The notes below the pieces were generated by a model, which was not told where the DNA came from, ran no database searches, and saw only the letters and a list, made by a program, of their open reading frames with translations. A program made the translations under genes and the position numbers. Below are positions 1 to 6,590 of a stretch of DNA of 6,966 nt, piece by piece; position 1 is the first letter of the stretch; every line of letters starts with the position of its first letter. Source of the stretch: Aurantimonadaceae bacterium. Its GTDB lineage: Bacteria > Pseudomonadota > Alphaproteobacteria > Rhizobiales > Rhizobiaceae. Location of the stretch: the NCBI GenBank assembly GCA_003232595.1, contig QIIJ01000071.1, positions 1-6,966 of the forward strand, in the 5' to 3' direction.

Positions 1-314
1 TTCATTACGTACAACATAGCTTTCTATCGGCTCGGCAATCCATTTTTTCAACTCTTCAAGGCCGGTGACGGTGATACTGTATTTCTGGCTCTTGCGTTTG
101 CCAACGCTTTCAACATCGCCTTTTTCGACAAAGCCTTCCGCTTCCAGCTTTTTCAATATCGGATAAATCTGACCAAAGCTTTCGTTCCAGAAATAACCCG
201 TGCTATTGGCAATCGCGCGCTTGATGTCATACCCGATTTTGGACTGTTGGCGAGAAATCCCAATACCGCATAAGCTGTGCGTTTCTTACCGAGTTTCTTG
301 TTGGGATTTTTCAT
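1..314 (-). pseudogene. PadR-family transcriptional regulator, frameshifted and cut by the window edge
   Basis: Reading leftwards from the ATG at 314, the protein begins MKNPNKKLGKKRTAYAVLGF and reaches ANSPKSG. There the frame breaks near position 231-233. Moving to the next frame restores a typical PadR winged helix for 77 codons to the window edge: YDIKRAIANSTGYFWNESFG, then QIYPILKKLEAEGFVEKGDV, then a KRKSQKYSITVTGLEELKKW segment. A single missing base between GGT and TAT (the expected SGYDIK) explains the break. PadR proteins are small dimeric repressors, often ligand-responsive and autoregulated, with an N-terminal winged helix and a C-terminal dimerisation helix that would lie outside the window. 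The gene is divergent from the receptor operon and so is its likely regulator. An in-frame ATG at 347 would add 11 residues; 314 fits the family start better, though neither has an ideal ribosome binding site. Whether the frameshift is a real mutation or a sequencing error cannot be decided here. Family call is strong; pseudogene status is uncertain. Confidence 0.85.
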
Positions 315-351
315 GCAGAGCCTGTCATTATTTCTTGAATAGGGCATCCTT

Positions 352-370
352 ACCTATCCAACAGATAGGT
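352..370. promoter_or_regulatory. Palindromic operator candidate at the PadR transcription start
   Basis: ACCTATC-CAACA-GATAGGT is a perfect inverted repeat with 7-bp arms and a 5-bp spacer. It sits just downstream of the predicted PadR -10 box, where a bound repressor would block initiation or escape. Its core TATC-N5-GATA recurs in front of the receptor gene at 582-594. Autoregulation through such sites is common in the PadR family. The assignment to this PadR is inference. Confidence 0.6.
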
Positions 371-374
371 TGCA

Positions 375-402
375 ATCATAAACGAGCGGCATGGAATGAC
401 AA
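375..402 (-). promoter_or_regulatory. Predicted promoter of the PadR gene
   Basis: On the minus strand, TTGTCA (402-397) and TATGAT (380-375) are separated by 16 bp, close to a sigma-70 consensus. Transcription would start around 368, inside the palindrome at 352-370. That leaves a leader of about 54 nt to the ATG at 314, or about 21 nt to the ATG at 347. Confidence 0.55.
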
Positions 403-579
403 TGCACACTCAGTCGATAATGGTTGCGGATCACCTTAATAGAGGTGTTTCCATCGGCCTTCATCACGCATTCTCGGGATATGAGTCTGTGTTTTGGCGC
501 TGCATAACCAGCCAATACCCTCTGTGAGTGACATGTTGCCGCATATTAGTGTTGCGCATGAACAAGGATGAGAGTAAGG
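403..579. other. Intergenic stretch with no recognised gene
   Basis: This is the central part of the divergent control region. Neither strand has an ORF with a ribosome binding site or a recognisable protein. A small perfect inverted repeat, CACCT-TAATAG-AGGTG at 432-447, is visible but matches nothing I know. The stretch may hold upstream activator sites. Confidence 0.4.
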
Positions 580-596
580 TATATCTTAAAGATATA
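580..596. promoter_or_regulatory. Palindromic operator candidate in front of the receptor operon
   Basis: TATATCTT-A-AAGATATA is a perfect 17-bp palindrome (8-bp arms around a central A) about 45 bp upstream of the receptor ATG. It overlaps the TATAAT at 593-598. Its core TATC-TTAAA-GATA has the same half-sites and the same 5-bp spacing as the palindrome at the PadR promoter. AT-rich palindromes of this size are typical targets of dimeric PadR repressors, so it is the best candidate for the operator controlling the operon. Confidence 0.65.
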
Positions 597-621
597 ATTG
601 ACAGCGTTAATATGCTATTGT
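593..621 (+). promoter_or_regulatory. Probable promoter region of the receptor operon
   Basis: A consensus TATAAT at 593-598 overlaps the operator but has no good -35 at 16-18 bp. A consensus TTGACA lies at 598-603, but no good -10 stands 17 bp from it; the nearest is an extended-type TGCTATTGT at 613-621, only 12 bp away. A promoter almost certainly lies here, but its exact elements cannot be fixed. Regulated promoters are often off consensus. Confidence 0.4.
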
Positions 622-640
622 CACAAAGGGGAGGATACAA

Positions 641-3415
641 ATGTCTTACAAAAGAAATTTAGGGAGTTCTGTCAGTGCCTTAACTATGGCTCTGTCTGCC
701 ATTGCGGTGTCTGTTTCGCCTGCTTATGCCCAGACGGTGGATGGAAATCCGGGCGAGTCGGAAGAATTGTCTGATGAAAACACAATTGTCGTCATTGGCA
801 GTTATCTGAGCCGCAAGGACGAAGAGGCACCGGTGCCGGTTCTGGTGCTTGACCGCACTGACCTTGATAATTCGGGTCAGAACACAATCACTGATATTGC
901 CCGCAGCCTCACCATCAACACCGGCGCGCAGTTTAATACGGATGAGCGCACACAGGGCGGCACGACAGGCACGGCAAATTTCAACCTTCGCGGCCTTGGT
1001 GTTGGCTCAACACTGGTGCTGGTCAATGGCCGCCGCCGCCCACTCAGTTTAGCAACCACCAATGATGGTGCTTCCTTTGTCGATATCAACGCACTGATAC
1101 CGCTGGCGATGGTCGAGCGGGTGGAGGTACTGAAAGACGGCGCTGCCTCGCTTTACGGCTCCGACGCGGTTGCAGGCGTTGTGAACTTTGTTACGCGCCG
1201 TGATTTTGAAGGTCTTGAGGTCTCCGGTGATTTACGCTTTGTTGGCAAAGTCCGCCGTTCGCGTGATATCGGAGGTAGCCTGGTTTATGGTTTGCAAGGT
1301 GATCGCGGCGGGATTGTTTTGGCCGTAAGCTATCTTGATCGCAGCCTTTTGACAGCGGACGAACAGGGCTTCACAGGGGGCGCATTTTCAGTGCTTGGCA
1401 ATCCGGGTGCTTTTCAACCTGCGTTTAAGCCATTTGTCGGCCCTGGTGTGCCGCTGGCAAATATCCCTACGGTTGTTCTTGGCTCTCCGGTCGCCGATCC
1501 GGCCTGTGGAGCCAATGGTGGCATAGTGACCCCGGGCGCTCCCGGCTCAACATTTTGCGGTTTCTTGACGGACTCATTTTTAACTCTCCTCGCTGATGAA
1601 AGACGGATTCAGGCTGGGTTGAGTGCGCATTATGAAATATCAGATCGTGTCGAGATTAATTTTGACGCATCGTTTTCTGACAATAAAAGCATTCGTCTAA
1701 CAGTGCCCTCATTTCCGCTGACCTCGTTTCCGTTTGTCCCGCTAAGCAATCCGGGATTTGTATTTGGCAGTGCGCCTGGACAGGTCGTCGGTACGTTAAA
1801 TGCTGTCTCTCTACCGCCGACTTTTACAAGAGGCGCGGTGTTCTTTGGCCGCGCTCTGCCATTTACTGCGGAACCTGTACGAAATACATTCAATTCTCAG
1901 GTGTTTTGGGCTAGTGCCGGGCTGAATTTTGAAATGTCCGATAATTGGAATCTGGACGTTGCGCTGACTTATGCGCATCAGGCTTTTAACACCGTGACGC
2001 CTGATCTGCTGGCGGATCGCTTCGTCGCGGCGCTCGAAGGCAGGGGCGGGCCGAACAACAATCAGTTCTTCAATCCGTTCGGGAGCAGCATAGGCGCCGT
2101 TCCTGGCTCTCCCTTTTTCAATGACCCTGCAGTCATCGCTGATTTTTCCAGTGCGCAAATTTCGAATGCAACAAATGACTTTTTCACAATTGATATGGTC
2201 GCGACCGGAACACTGTTCACTATCGGTGGTCGCGATGTTGGTGTAGCGGCGGGTTTTCAATTCCGCTACGACCAGCGCAGCCTCGACTTTAATCAGGAAG
2301 CAAACGACAACCGGCTACTTTTCCTTTTCGGTCGATCTGACGTCGATTCGAAGACGGATGTCTGGGCAGGTTTTGTTGAAGCATCGTGGCCGCTTGCTGA
2401 TACATTGGAATTGCAGACCGCCATCCGCTTCGAAAATCACCAAGGCAACATCGGCAGTTCAATCAATCCAAAAATTGCCGCCTTGTGGTCGCCGGTCGAT
2501 TATATAGATGTTCGGGCATCCTTCGCAACGGGCTTCCGGGCTCCGCAATCAACACAAAATAATCCACTATCGTCGATTACCTCGATACAAGCTGTGTCTG
2601 ATCCGTTAAATCCAGGTGGTCAGGCCTTATTTGTTCCGGTCCTCCGGGTTGGCAATCCTGACCTGAAGCCGGAGCGTTCTCAATCCTATAATTTCGGCGT
2701 AACAATACGCCCGTTTGATGGCCTTACATTGCGGGCCGACCATTGGCGCTTCACCATTGATGATCTTATCGTTGGCGATGCTGCGCAGGTACTGGCAACC
2801 GGGAATAACCCTCTGAATGTAATACGTATTCCGGGCGTTGGTTCAATCGAGCGCCTGGAAGGCACGTTCTTCAATGCCGCGACGCTGAAAACCAACGGGA
2901 TCGATTTTGAAGCATTGCTAAGGCAAGACCTTGGCAGCGCCGGTGCGCTGCGCGTTGATCTGACAGCGACCTATGTTCTTGACTATAAACTGCGCGAATT
3001 TGTTGGTGGCCCACTGGTCGAGCGTGTCGATCAGCGCAATTTTGGTACAATTGCAACGTCAAACCCGGATTTGCGCGGGAACCTGTCGATTAACTGGACA
3101 ATGGGTGCGCATTCGCTAACCGGTATAGTGCATTATATCGACTCATATCTCAATGATGAGCCTTTGACCCGCGCAATACCGGCGCCAGGGGAGCAGATCG
3201 ATAGCTGGACGACATTTGATTTGCAATATGTTGTTGACCTGCAAAAACTGACCGGTCTCGGTTTTGGCAGCGGCACCTCGCTTTCGATTGGCGCGGTTAA
3301 CATCACCGACGAGGCACCTCCCTTCGCTGTAACCGAAAATGGCATACCCTACGATACGCGCGTCCACGACCCGCGTGGGCGGGTCATCTACGTCGGTTTG
3401 AAACAAGCCTTTTAA
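641..3415 (+). CDS. TonB-dependent outer-membrane receptor
   Basis: Predicted outer-membrane active transporter of 924 aa, driven by TonB-ExbB-ExbD. Residues 1-30 are a Sec signal peptide with a hydrophobic core and an AYA|Q cleavage site. A TonB box, TIVVIG, lies at 48-53. The plug domain covers roughly 60-185, with NLRGLG (115-120), LVLVNGRRR and the block VERVEVLKDGAASLYGSDAV (158-177) ending in VNFVTRR. The rest is a 22-strand-type beta barrel rich in alternating aromatic/polar strands, ending in Phe924 as expected for BAM recognition. The ribosome binding site AAAGGGGAGG stands 6 bp before the ATG. Length and domain order are normal and the frame is intact. As first gene of the operon it probably imports the compound the downstream proteins handle. 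The substrate cannot be told from sequence; the PadR, SCP2 and deiodinase-like neighbours point to a hydrophobic or aromatic ligand rather than a siderophore. Confidence 0.96.
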   Translation: MSYKRNLGSSVSALTMALSAIAVSVSPAYAQTVDGNPGESEELSDENTIVVIGSYLSRKDEEAPVPVLVLDRTDLDNSGQNTITDIARSLTINTGAQFNTDERTQGGTTGTANFNLRGLGVGSTLVLVNGRRRPLSLATTNDGASFVDINALIPLAMVERVEVLKDGAASLYGSDAVAGVVNFVTRRDFEGLEVSGDLRFVGKVRRSRDIGGSLVYGLQGDRGGIVLAVSYLDRSLLTADEQGFTGGAFSVLGNPGAFQPAFKPFVGPGVPLANIPTVVLGSPVADPACGANGGIVTPGAPGSTFCGFLTDSFLTLLADERRIQAGLSAHYEISDRVEINFDASFSDNKSIRLTVPSFPLTSFPFVPLSNPGFVFGSAPGQVVGTLNAVSLPPTFTRGAVFFGRALPFTAEPVRNTFNSQVFWASAGLNFEMSDNWNLDVALTYAHQAFNTVTPDLLADRFVAALEGRGGPNNNQFFNPFGSSIGAVPGSPFFNDPAVIADFSSAQISNATNDFFTIDMVATGTLFTIGGRDVGVAAGFQFRYDQRSLDFNQEANDNRLLFLFGRSDVDSKTDVWAGFVEASWPLADTLELQTAIRFENHQGNIGSSINPKIAALWSPVDYIDVRASFATGFRAPQSTQNNPLSSITSIQAVSDPLNPGGQALFVPVLRVGNPDLKPERSQSYNFGVTIRPFDGLTLRADHWRFTIDDLIVGDAAQVLATGNNPLNVIRIPGVGSIERLEGTFFNAATLKTNGIDFEALLRQDLGSAGALRVDLTATYVLDYKLREFVGGPLVERVDQRNFGTIATSNPDLRGNLSINWTMGAHSLTGIVHYIDSYLNDEPLTRAIPAPGEQIDSWTTFDLQYVVDLQKLTGLGFGSGTSLSIGAVNITDEAPPFAVTENGIPYDTRVHDPRGRVIYVGLKQAF

Positions 3416-3434
3416 AAAAGGAAGATAGGGTTTC

Positions 3435-3470
3435 ATGCAAGGTTTAACATTTCATCATAAGGAGACATGA
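3435..3470 (+). other. Mini-ORF resembling the start of the SCP2-membrane gene
   Basis: Between the receptor and the deiodinase-like gene, ATGCAAGGTTTAACATT (3435-3451) matches ATGCAAGGTATAACATT at the start of the downstream SCP2-membrane gene (4227-4243) in 16 of 17 bases. Over the first ten codons 22 of 30 bases agree. Read as protein it gives MQGLTFHHKET followed by a TGA at 3468-3470, against MQGITLRQKLE in the real gene. It overlaps the ribosome binding site of the next gene. It may be a relic of a duplicated gene start, a short translated leader, or chance. Confidence 0.35.
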
Positions 3471-3473
3471 AAA

Positions 3474-4151
3474 ATGAGCAGTAGCAACTCTCTGGGTGCC
3501 CCCGGTTCACCGGAAGAAATTGAGATTTACGCCCAAATTACGCCGCCAGATTCGGCAAAATCATTCCAGGATGTGCGCGACGATATCGATTTCATAAAGC
3601 TCGCCCGCGCGCAACTTGTTAATGGCGGTCCATGCTTTGACTTCGAACAACCTTTATATGGCTTTTCAGACGGAAAGTTTCAGCAGACCGGTAAGACATT
3701 CCATCTACTTGAGGCCTGTACTAGGCAACCTGTTGTTCTGGTCTTTGGTTCTTATACATGCGGCATTTTTCGGCGCGCCTGGCCACCCGTGCATGATCTA
3801 TGGAAAAAATATGGCGACCGGCTCACCTTTGTAACCGTCTATATTGCAGAGATGCACCCCACTGATGGTTGGGAAACCATCGATAATCGTGCAGAGGGTA
3901 TATTGTTTGCCCAGCCCACATCCTTCGAACAGCGCGAAGTACCTGCGGCGGCATGTGCGCGCCATTTAAACATTGAAATGCCCGTTGTGCTTGACCCGAT
4001 GGACAACCGCATCGCCCAGGCTTACGGCGCGCTACCGAATCGTCTTTACCTGATCGCGGCGGATGGAACGATTGCGTTTCAGGGCGAACGAGGACCCCAA
4101 GGGTATAAGCCTGAAGTTCTTGAGGATGCCATAAAAACCATACTCGGCTGA
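3474..4151 (+). CDS. Iodothyronine deiodinase-like thioredoxin-fold protein (Cys form)
   Basis: A 225-aa protein of the T4 deiodinase family in the thioredoxin/peroxiredoxin superfamily. The active-site segment is VLVFGSYTCGIFRRAW (88-103), matching the animal FGSCTU-PPF motif with Cys96 (codon TGC) in place of selenocysteine and Tyr94 in place of the companion Cys. YIAEMHPTDGW (123-133) matches the conserved I-E-AHPSDGW block with His128. The C-terminal run MPVVLDPMDNRIAQAYGALP (169-188) followed by NRLYLI and GERGPQGY is the family signature. Other cysteines are Cys54, Cys82 and Cys161. There is no signal peptide or membrane helix, so it is probably cytoplasmic, unlike the anchored animal enzymes. 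AAGGAG stands 9 bp before the ATG. Family members catalyse reductive dehalogenation in animals, but bacterial homologues are mostly uncharacterised, so this one may instead be a thiol reductase or peroxidase. The operon suggests it acts on the imported ligand. Confidence 0.85.
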   Translation: MSSSNSLGAPGSPEEIEIYAQITPPDSAKSFQDVRDDIDFIKLARAQLVNGGPCFDFEQPLYGFSDGKFQQTGKTFHLLEACTRQPVVLVFGSYTCGIFRRAWPPVHDLWKKYGDRLTFVTVYIAEMHPTDGWETIDNRAEGILFAQPTSFEQREVPAAACARHLNIEMPVVLDPMDNRIAQAYGALPNRLYLIAADGTIAFQGERGPQGYKPEVLEDAIKTILG

Positions 4152-4226
4152 GGTCTCTGGGCCAACCTATAGGATTATCGCGGGAACAGATCGGATGTCA
4201 GTTTAAGACCGGACAGGAGAATAACG

Positions 4227-5261
4227 ATGCAAGGTATAACATTACGCCAGAAACTGGAAGGTATGGCACTCGCTTATAATCCCAAGGTTGCACCTGATCT
4301 TTCCTTTCAGCTTGCTTTCGCGGTCAGCGGCGATGAACCGGGCGATTATTACATCTCGGTCGATAAGGGGCTAGCGCGCTTTCACATCGGCCGCGCTCCG
4401 GCACCAACCACGACCATCAAGACCCCGGCGCAGGTTTGGCGCAAGATTAGTGGTGGTGAACTGGACGGGGCGCAGGCGATGATGTCTGGGCAATATACCG
4501 TCGAGGGCGACACTTCGCTAATGATGCGCATGGGCGAGTTATTTATTCCTGCCGATCAGTTGGAACTTGAGGTAAAACGTCGCCCGCCCGGGCCGCTGCC
4601 CATTGGCGGCGCGGCTTACCTGTATCTGACAATATTTTCCTGGATTTTTCACCTTTTCACCTTCGGAGCGCCGATTGCAGACAAATCCATCAGCTACGGC
4701 GGAGCAGCCGCAATCGCGGTGGCCGTTACACTATATCGGCTGGTTTTCAATCGCCCGACGGTGATGGAGGCTGGCACGGCCATCTATTTTATCGTCATGC
4801 TGTTGGTTTTTGAAAGTAACAAAGCGTTCCTGCTCGAATGGGGCGGCACACTCAGCCTTTCCGTGATGTCATTTCTCTGGCTCATTGATATGGCGCTTGG
4901 CAGAATACCGTTGGCTGCGAATTATTCGAAATGGCATTTTATACCAGCGATGGAGAGCCATAGCGGTTTTTTGTACACCAACTTCATGATCAGCCTGGTC
5001 TGGGGCAGCGCCATTCTGCTCCAGGTCGCATTGCGGGTTTTTGGAACCGTCTATCCACAATATCATGGGCCGATGCTGGCCGCCGAACTCAGCGTCCTTG
5101 TGCCTGCTGTGATTTTCACCATCCAATATCCGAAAAAGGCGGCGGAGCGGCGCATTGAAGACCCTGAAGCCAGTATGCGCTTGTTTCGCACATTGGCTCT
5201 GGTTCTAATCGCGGGGCTTGTCTGCCTGCTCGCGATCGGCATTGGCGTCGGAAGTGGTTGA
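4227..5261 (+). CDS. SCP2 sterol-binding domain fused to a multi-pass membrane domain
   Basis: A 344-aa protein in two parts. Residues about 5-107 form an SCP2-like lipid-binding domain, with YYISVDKGLARFHIG, TIKTPAQVW and the block SGGELDGAQAMMSGQYTVEG (75-94) ending GDTSLMMRMGELF. After a charged, Pro-rich linker (108-127) come about seven hydrophobic helices, at roughly 128-148, 155-174, 182-197, 206-224, 249-270, 282-302 and 320-341. I do not recognise the membrane part as a known transporter or enzyme family. There is no signal peptide, so the SCP2 domain should lie on the cytoplasmic side. AGGAGA stands 6 bp before the ATG. SCP2 domains bind sterols, acyl-CoAs and other hydrophobic ligands. 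This one may pick the ligand out of the inner membrane or offer it to the neighbouring enzymes. The fusion is uncommon as far as I know. Confidence 0.8.
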   Translation: MQGITLRQKLEGMALAYNPKVAPDLSFQLAFAVSGDEPGDYYISVDKGLARFHIGRAPAPTTTIKTPAQVWRKISGGELDGAQAMMSGQYTVEGDTSLMMRMGELFIPADQLELEVKRRPPGPLPIGGAAYLYLTIFSWIFHLFTFGAPIADKSISYGGAAAIAVAVTLYRLVFNRPTVMEAGTAIYFIVMLLVFESNKAFLLEWGGTLSLSVMSFLWLIDMALGRIPLAANYSKWHFIPAMESHSGFLYTNFMISLVWGSAILLQVALRVFGTVYPQYHGPMLAAELSVLVPAVIFTIQYPKKAAERRIEDPEASMRLFRTLALVLIAGLVCLLAIGIGVGSG

Positions 5262-5331
5262 TGGTTTAACCATTATACCCAAATAGCTGGGCTTCACGAC
5301 ATCTGTAAACATCTGAATTGAGGAGCAACCA

Positions 5332-5682
5332 ATGAACGAGAACACACCGCCAGCAGGCGATAGAGATTTCAAAGATTTGATCGCCGGAATGGTGGGGCGG
5401 TTTGATGCCCAGACTGCCGGTGATCTGAGCGCCACCATCCAATATCACGGCAGCGGGTCGGGCGGCGGCGATTGTTATTTGTCGATCGCAGACAGAAAAT
5501 GCGAATTTCACAATGGCCTTGCCGATGGTCCGACAATGACCATCAACACACCGACCAGCGTCTGGCTCGCGATCAGCAGCGGGGAGCTTTCCGGACAACA
5601 GGCATTTATGACGGGCCAGTATAAGGTTGACGGCGATGTCAGCCTGCTGATGCGGATGGGCAACCTTTTCCCCTCACCTTAA
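5332..5682 (+). CDS. Stand-alone SCP2 sterol-carrier domain protein
   Basis: A 116-aa soluble protein that is almost entirely one SCP2 domain. Visible parts are DFKDLIAGMVGRFD (12-25), GDCYLSIADRKCEFHNG (46-62), TMTINTPTSVWLAISSGELS (68-87) and GDVSLLMRMGNLF (101-113). Over a 44-residue stretch its C-terminal half is identical to the SCP2 domain of the upstream membrane gene at 29 positions, so the two arose from one another or from a recent common ancestor. No signal peptide or membrane helix is seen, so it is likely cytoplasmic. GAGGAG stands 6 bp before the ATG, and the gene lies 70 bp after its paralogue. It would act as a soluble carrier for the hydrophobic ligand or its CoA thioester, perhaps passing it to the SDR downstream. 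No enzymatic residues are evident. Confidence 0.88.
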   Translation: MNENTPPAGDRDFKDLIAGMVGRFDAQTAGDLSATIQYHGSGSGGGDCYLSIADRKCEFHNGLADGPTMTINTPTSVWLAISSGELSGQQAFMTGQYKVDGDVSLLMRMGNLFPSP

Positions 5683-5755
5683 AATCGTACATTTGGTAAA
5701 ACCGCGCTTTCACGGTGTTCGGTTTCGCCTTTCTGAAAACACAGGAGTATCTGGT

Positions 5756-6553
5756 TTGTCAACTTTCCGTAGTGACCTCTTAAAAGGCAAGACCGCGTTT
5801 GTTTCAGGTGCTTCATCCGGCATCAACCTGCATATCGCCACCCGATTCGCACTGGCTGGTGCCCGTGTCACCATCATGTCACGATCACCTGAGAAAATTG
5901 AGGCGGCGGCGGCTGGTATTCGTGCGGGCGGCGGTGATGCGATTGGCATTGCACAGGATGTGCGCGATCATGAAGGTGTTGGCGCGGCCTTGCAAAAAGC
6001 GGTCGATGAATTTGGCGCATTTGATATTCTGGTCTCGGGCGCAGCGGGTAATTTTGTCGCACCGTTCAACAAGATTTCCTATAACGGTTTCCGCGCTGTG
6101 GTTGATATTGACCTGATAGGCACTTACAATGTCCTTCGGCAGGGTTTCGCGCATCTTCGTCGGCCCGGTGCCTCGGTCATCAACATCTCTGCAGGGCAGT
6201 CATTTACTCCCTATCCCTATCAGGCGCATGTCAATGCCGCCAAAGCCGGGGTTGATATGTTGACCCGCACTCTGGCAATTGAATGGGGCGGACTTGGCGT
6301 GCGGGTGAATTCAATAGTTCCAGGTCCGATTGCCGATACCGAAGGTATGGCGCGGCTCGCGCCCGATGCAGAAACGGCGGCGAAAACCGCCCGGCGTATC
6401 CCGCTTGGCCGCTTTGGCACAAAAGACGAGATTGCTGATCTGGCGCTGTTTCTGTCATCGCCTGCTGCATCTTTCATTACCGGCACGCTCGCAGTACGCT
6501 GGTCGGATCAGGGGGCATGGATAGAAATTTTGGCTATGAAGATGAGCCGGTAG
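5756..6553 (+). CDS. SDR-family oxidoreductase, 2,4-dienoyl-CoA reductase-like
   Basis: A NAD(P)H-dependent short-chain dehydrogenase/reductase of 265 aa from TTG 5756. This start is chosen because CAGGAG lies 8 bp upstream and MSTFRSDLLKGKTAFVSGAS is a normal SDR beginning. A TTG at 5693 in the same frame has no ribosome binding site. The cofactor motif is SGASSGIN (17-24), with Asn24 where the third Gly is usual. SGAAGNFVAP (94-103), the DIDLIGTYNV segment (117-126), the H-V-N-A-A-K segment with Lys163, and VRVNSIVPGPIADTEG (182-197) resemble the peroxisomal/mitochondrial 2,4-dienoyl-CoA reductase branch, which also lacks the plain YxxxK. After FITGTLAV (240-247) the usual VDGG ending is disturbed: the frame ends RWSDQGAW... 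at 6553. The next frame reads SGGMDRNFGYEDEPVAG and stops at 6561, so a small indel near 6500 is possible. Its role may be reduction or oxidation of the imported compound or its CoA ester. Confidence 0.85.
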   Translation: MSTFRSDLLKGKTAFVSGASSGINLHIATRFALAGARVTIMSRSPEKIEAAAAGIRAGGGDAIGIAQDVRDHEGVGAALQKAVDEFGAFDILVSGAAGNFVAPFNKISYNGFRAVVDIDLIGTYNVLRQGFAHLRRPGASVINISAGQSFTPYPYQAHVNAAKAGVDMLTRTLAIEWGGLGVRVNSIVPGPIADTEGMARLAPDAETAAKTARRIPLGRFGTKDEIADLALFLSSPAASFITGTLAVRWSDQGAWIEILAMKMSR

Positions 6554-6590
6554 CAGGGTAGGGGAAAGGGGTCCGGTGCCCTACTAAACT

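Noticed and set aside
432..447. CACCT-TAATAG-AGGTG inverted repeat in the divergent region
   Set aside because: The arms are only 5 bp, it has no link to a predicted promoter and it does not share the TATC/GATA core.
1811..2260. 149-codon minus-strand ORF inside the receptor gene
   Set aside because: It lies entirely opposite an intact, well-conserved receptor reading frame and has no recognisable domain; a shadow ORF.
3407..3423. CCTTTT-AA-AAAAGG palindrome across the receptor stop codon, as a terminator
   Set aside because: The stem is short and AT-rich with a two-base loop and no T-run, and the next gene follows closely with its own ribosome binding site.
3759..3761. Selenocysteine at the deiodinase active site
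   Set aside because: The codon is TGC (Cys), not TGA, so no recoding is needed.
5261..5273. ATGGTTTAACCAT palindrome just after the SCP2-membrane gene, as an operator or terminator
   Set aside because: It has only 6-bp arms, no T-run and no promoter nearby; it can arise by chance.
5693..5755. Upstream TTG at 5693 as the SDR start
   Set aside because: It has no ribosome binding site and adds a non-family N-terminus; TTG 5756 has CAGGAG at 8 bp and gives the normal SDR beginning.
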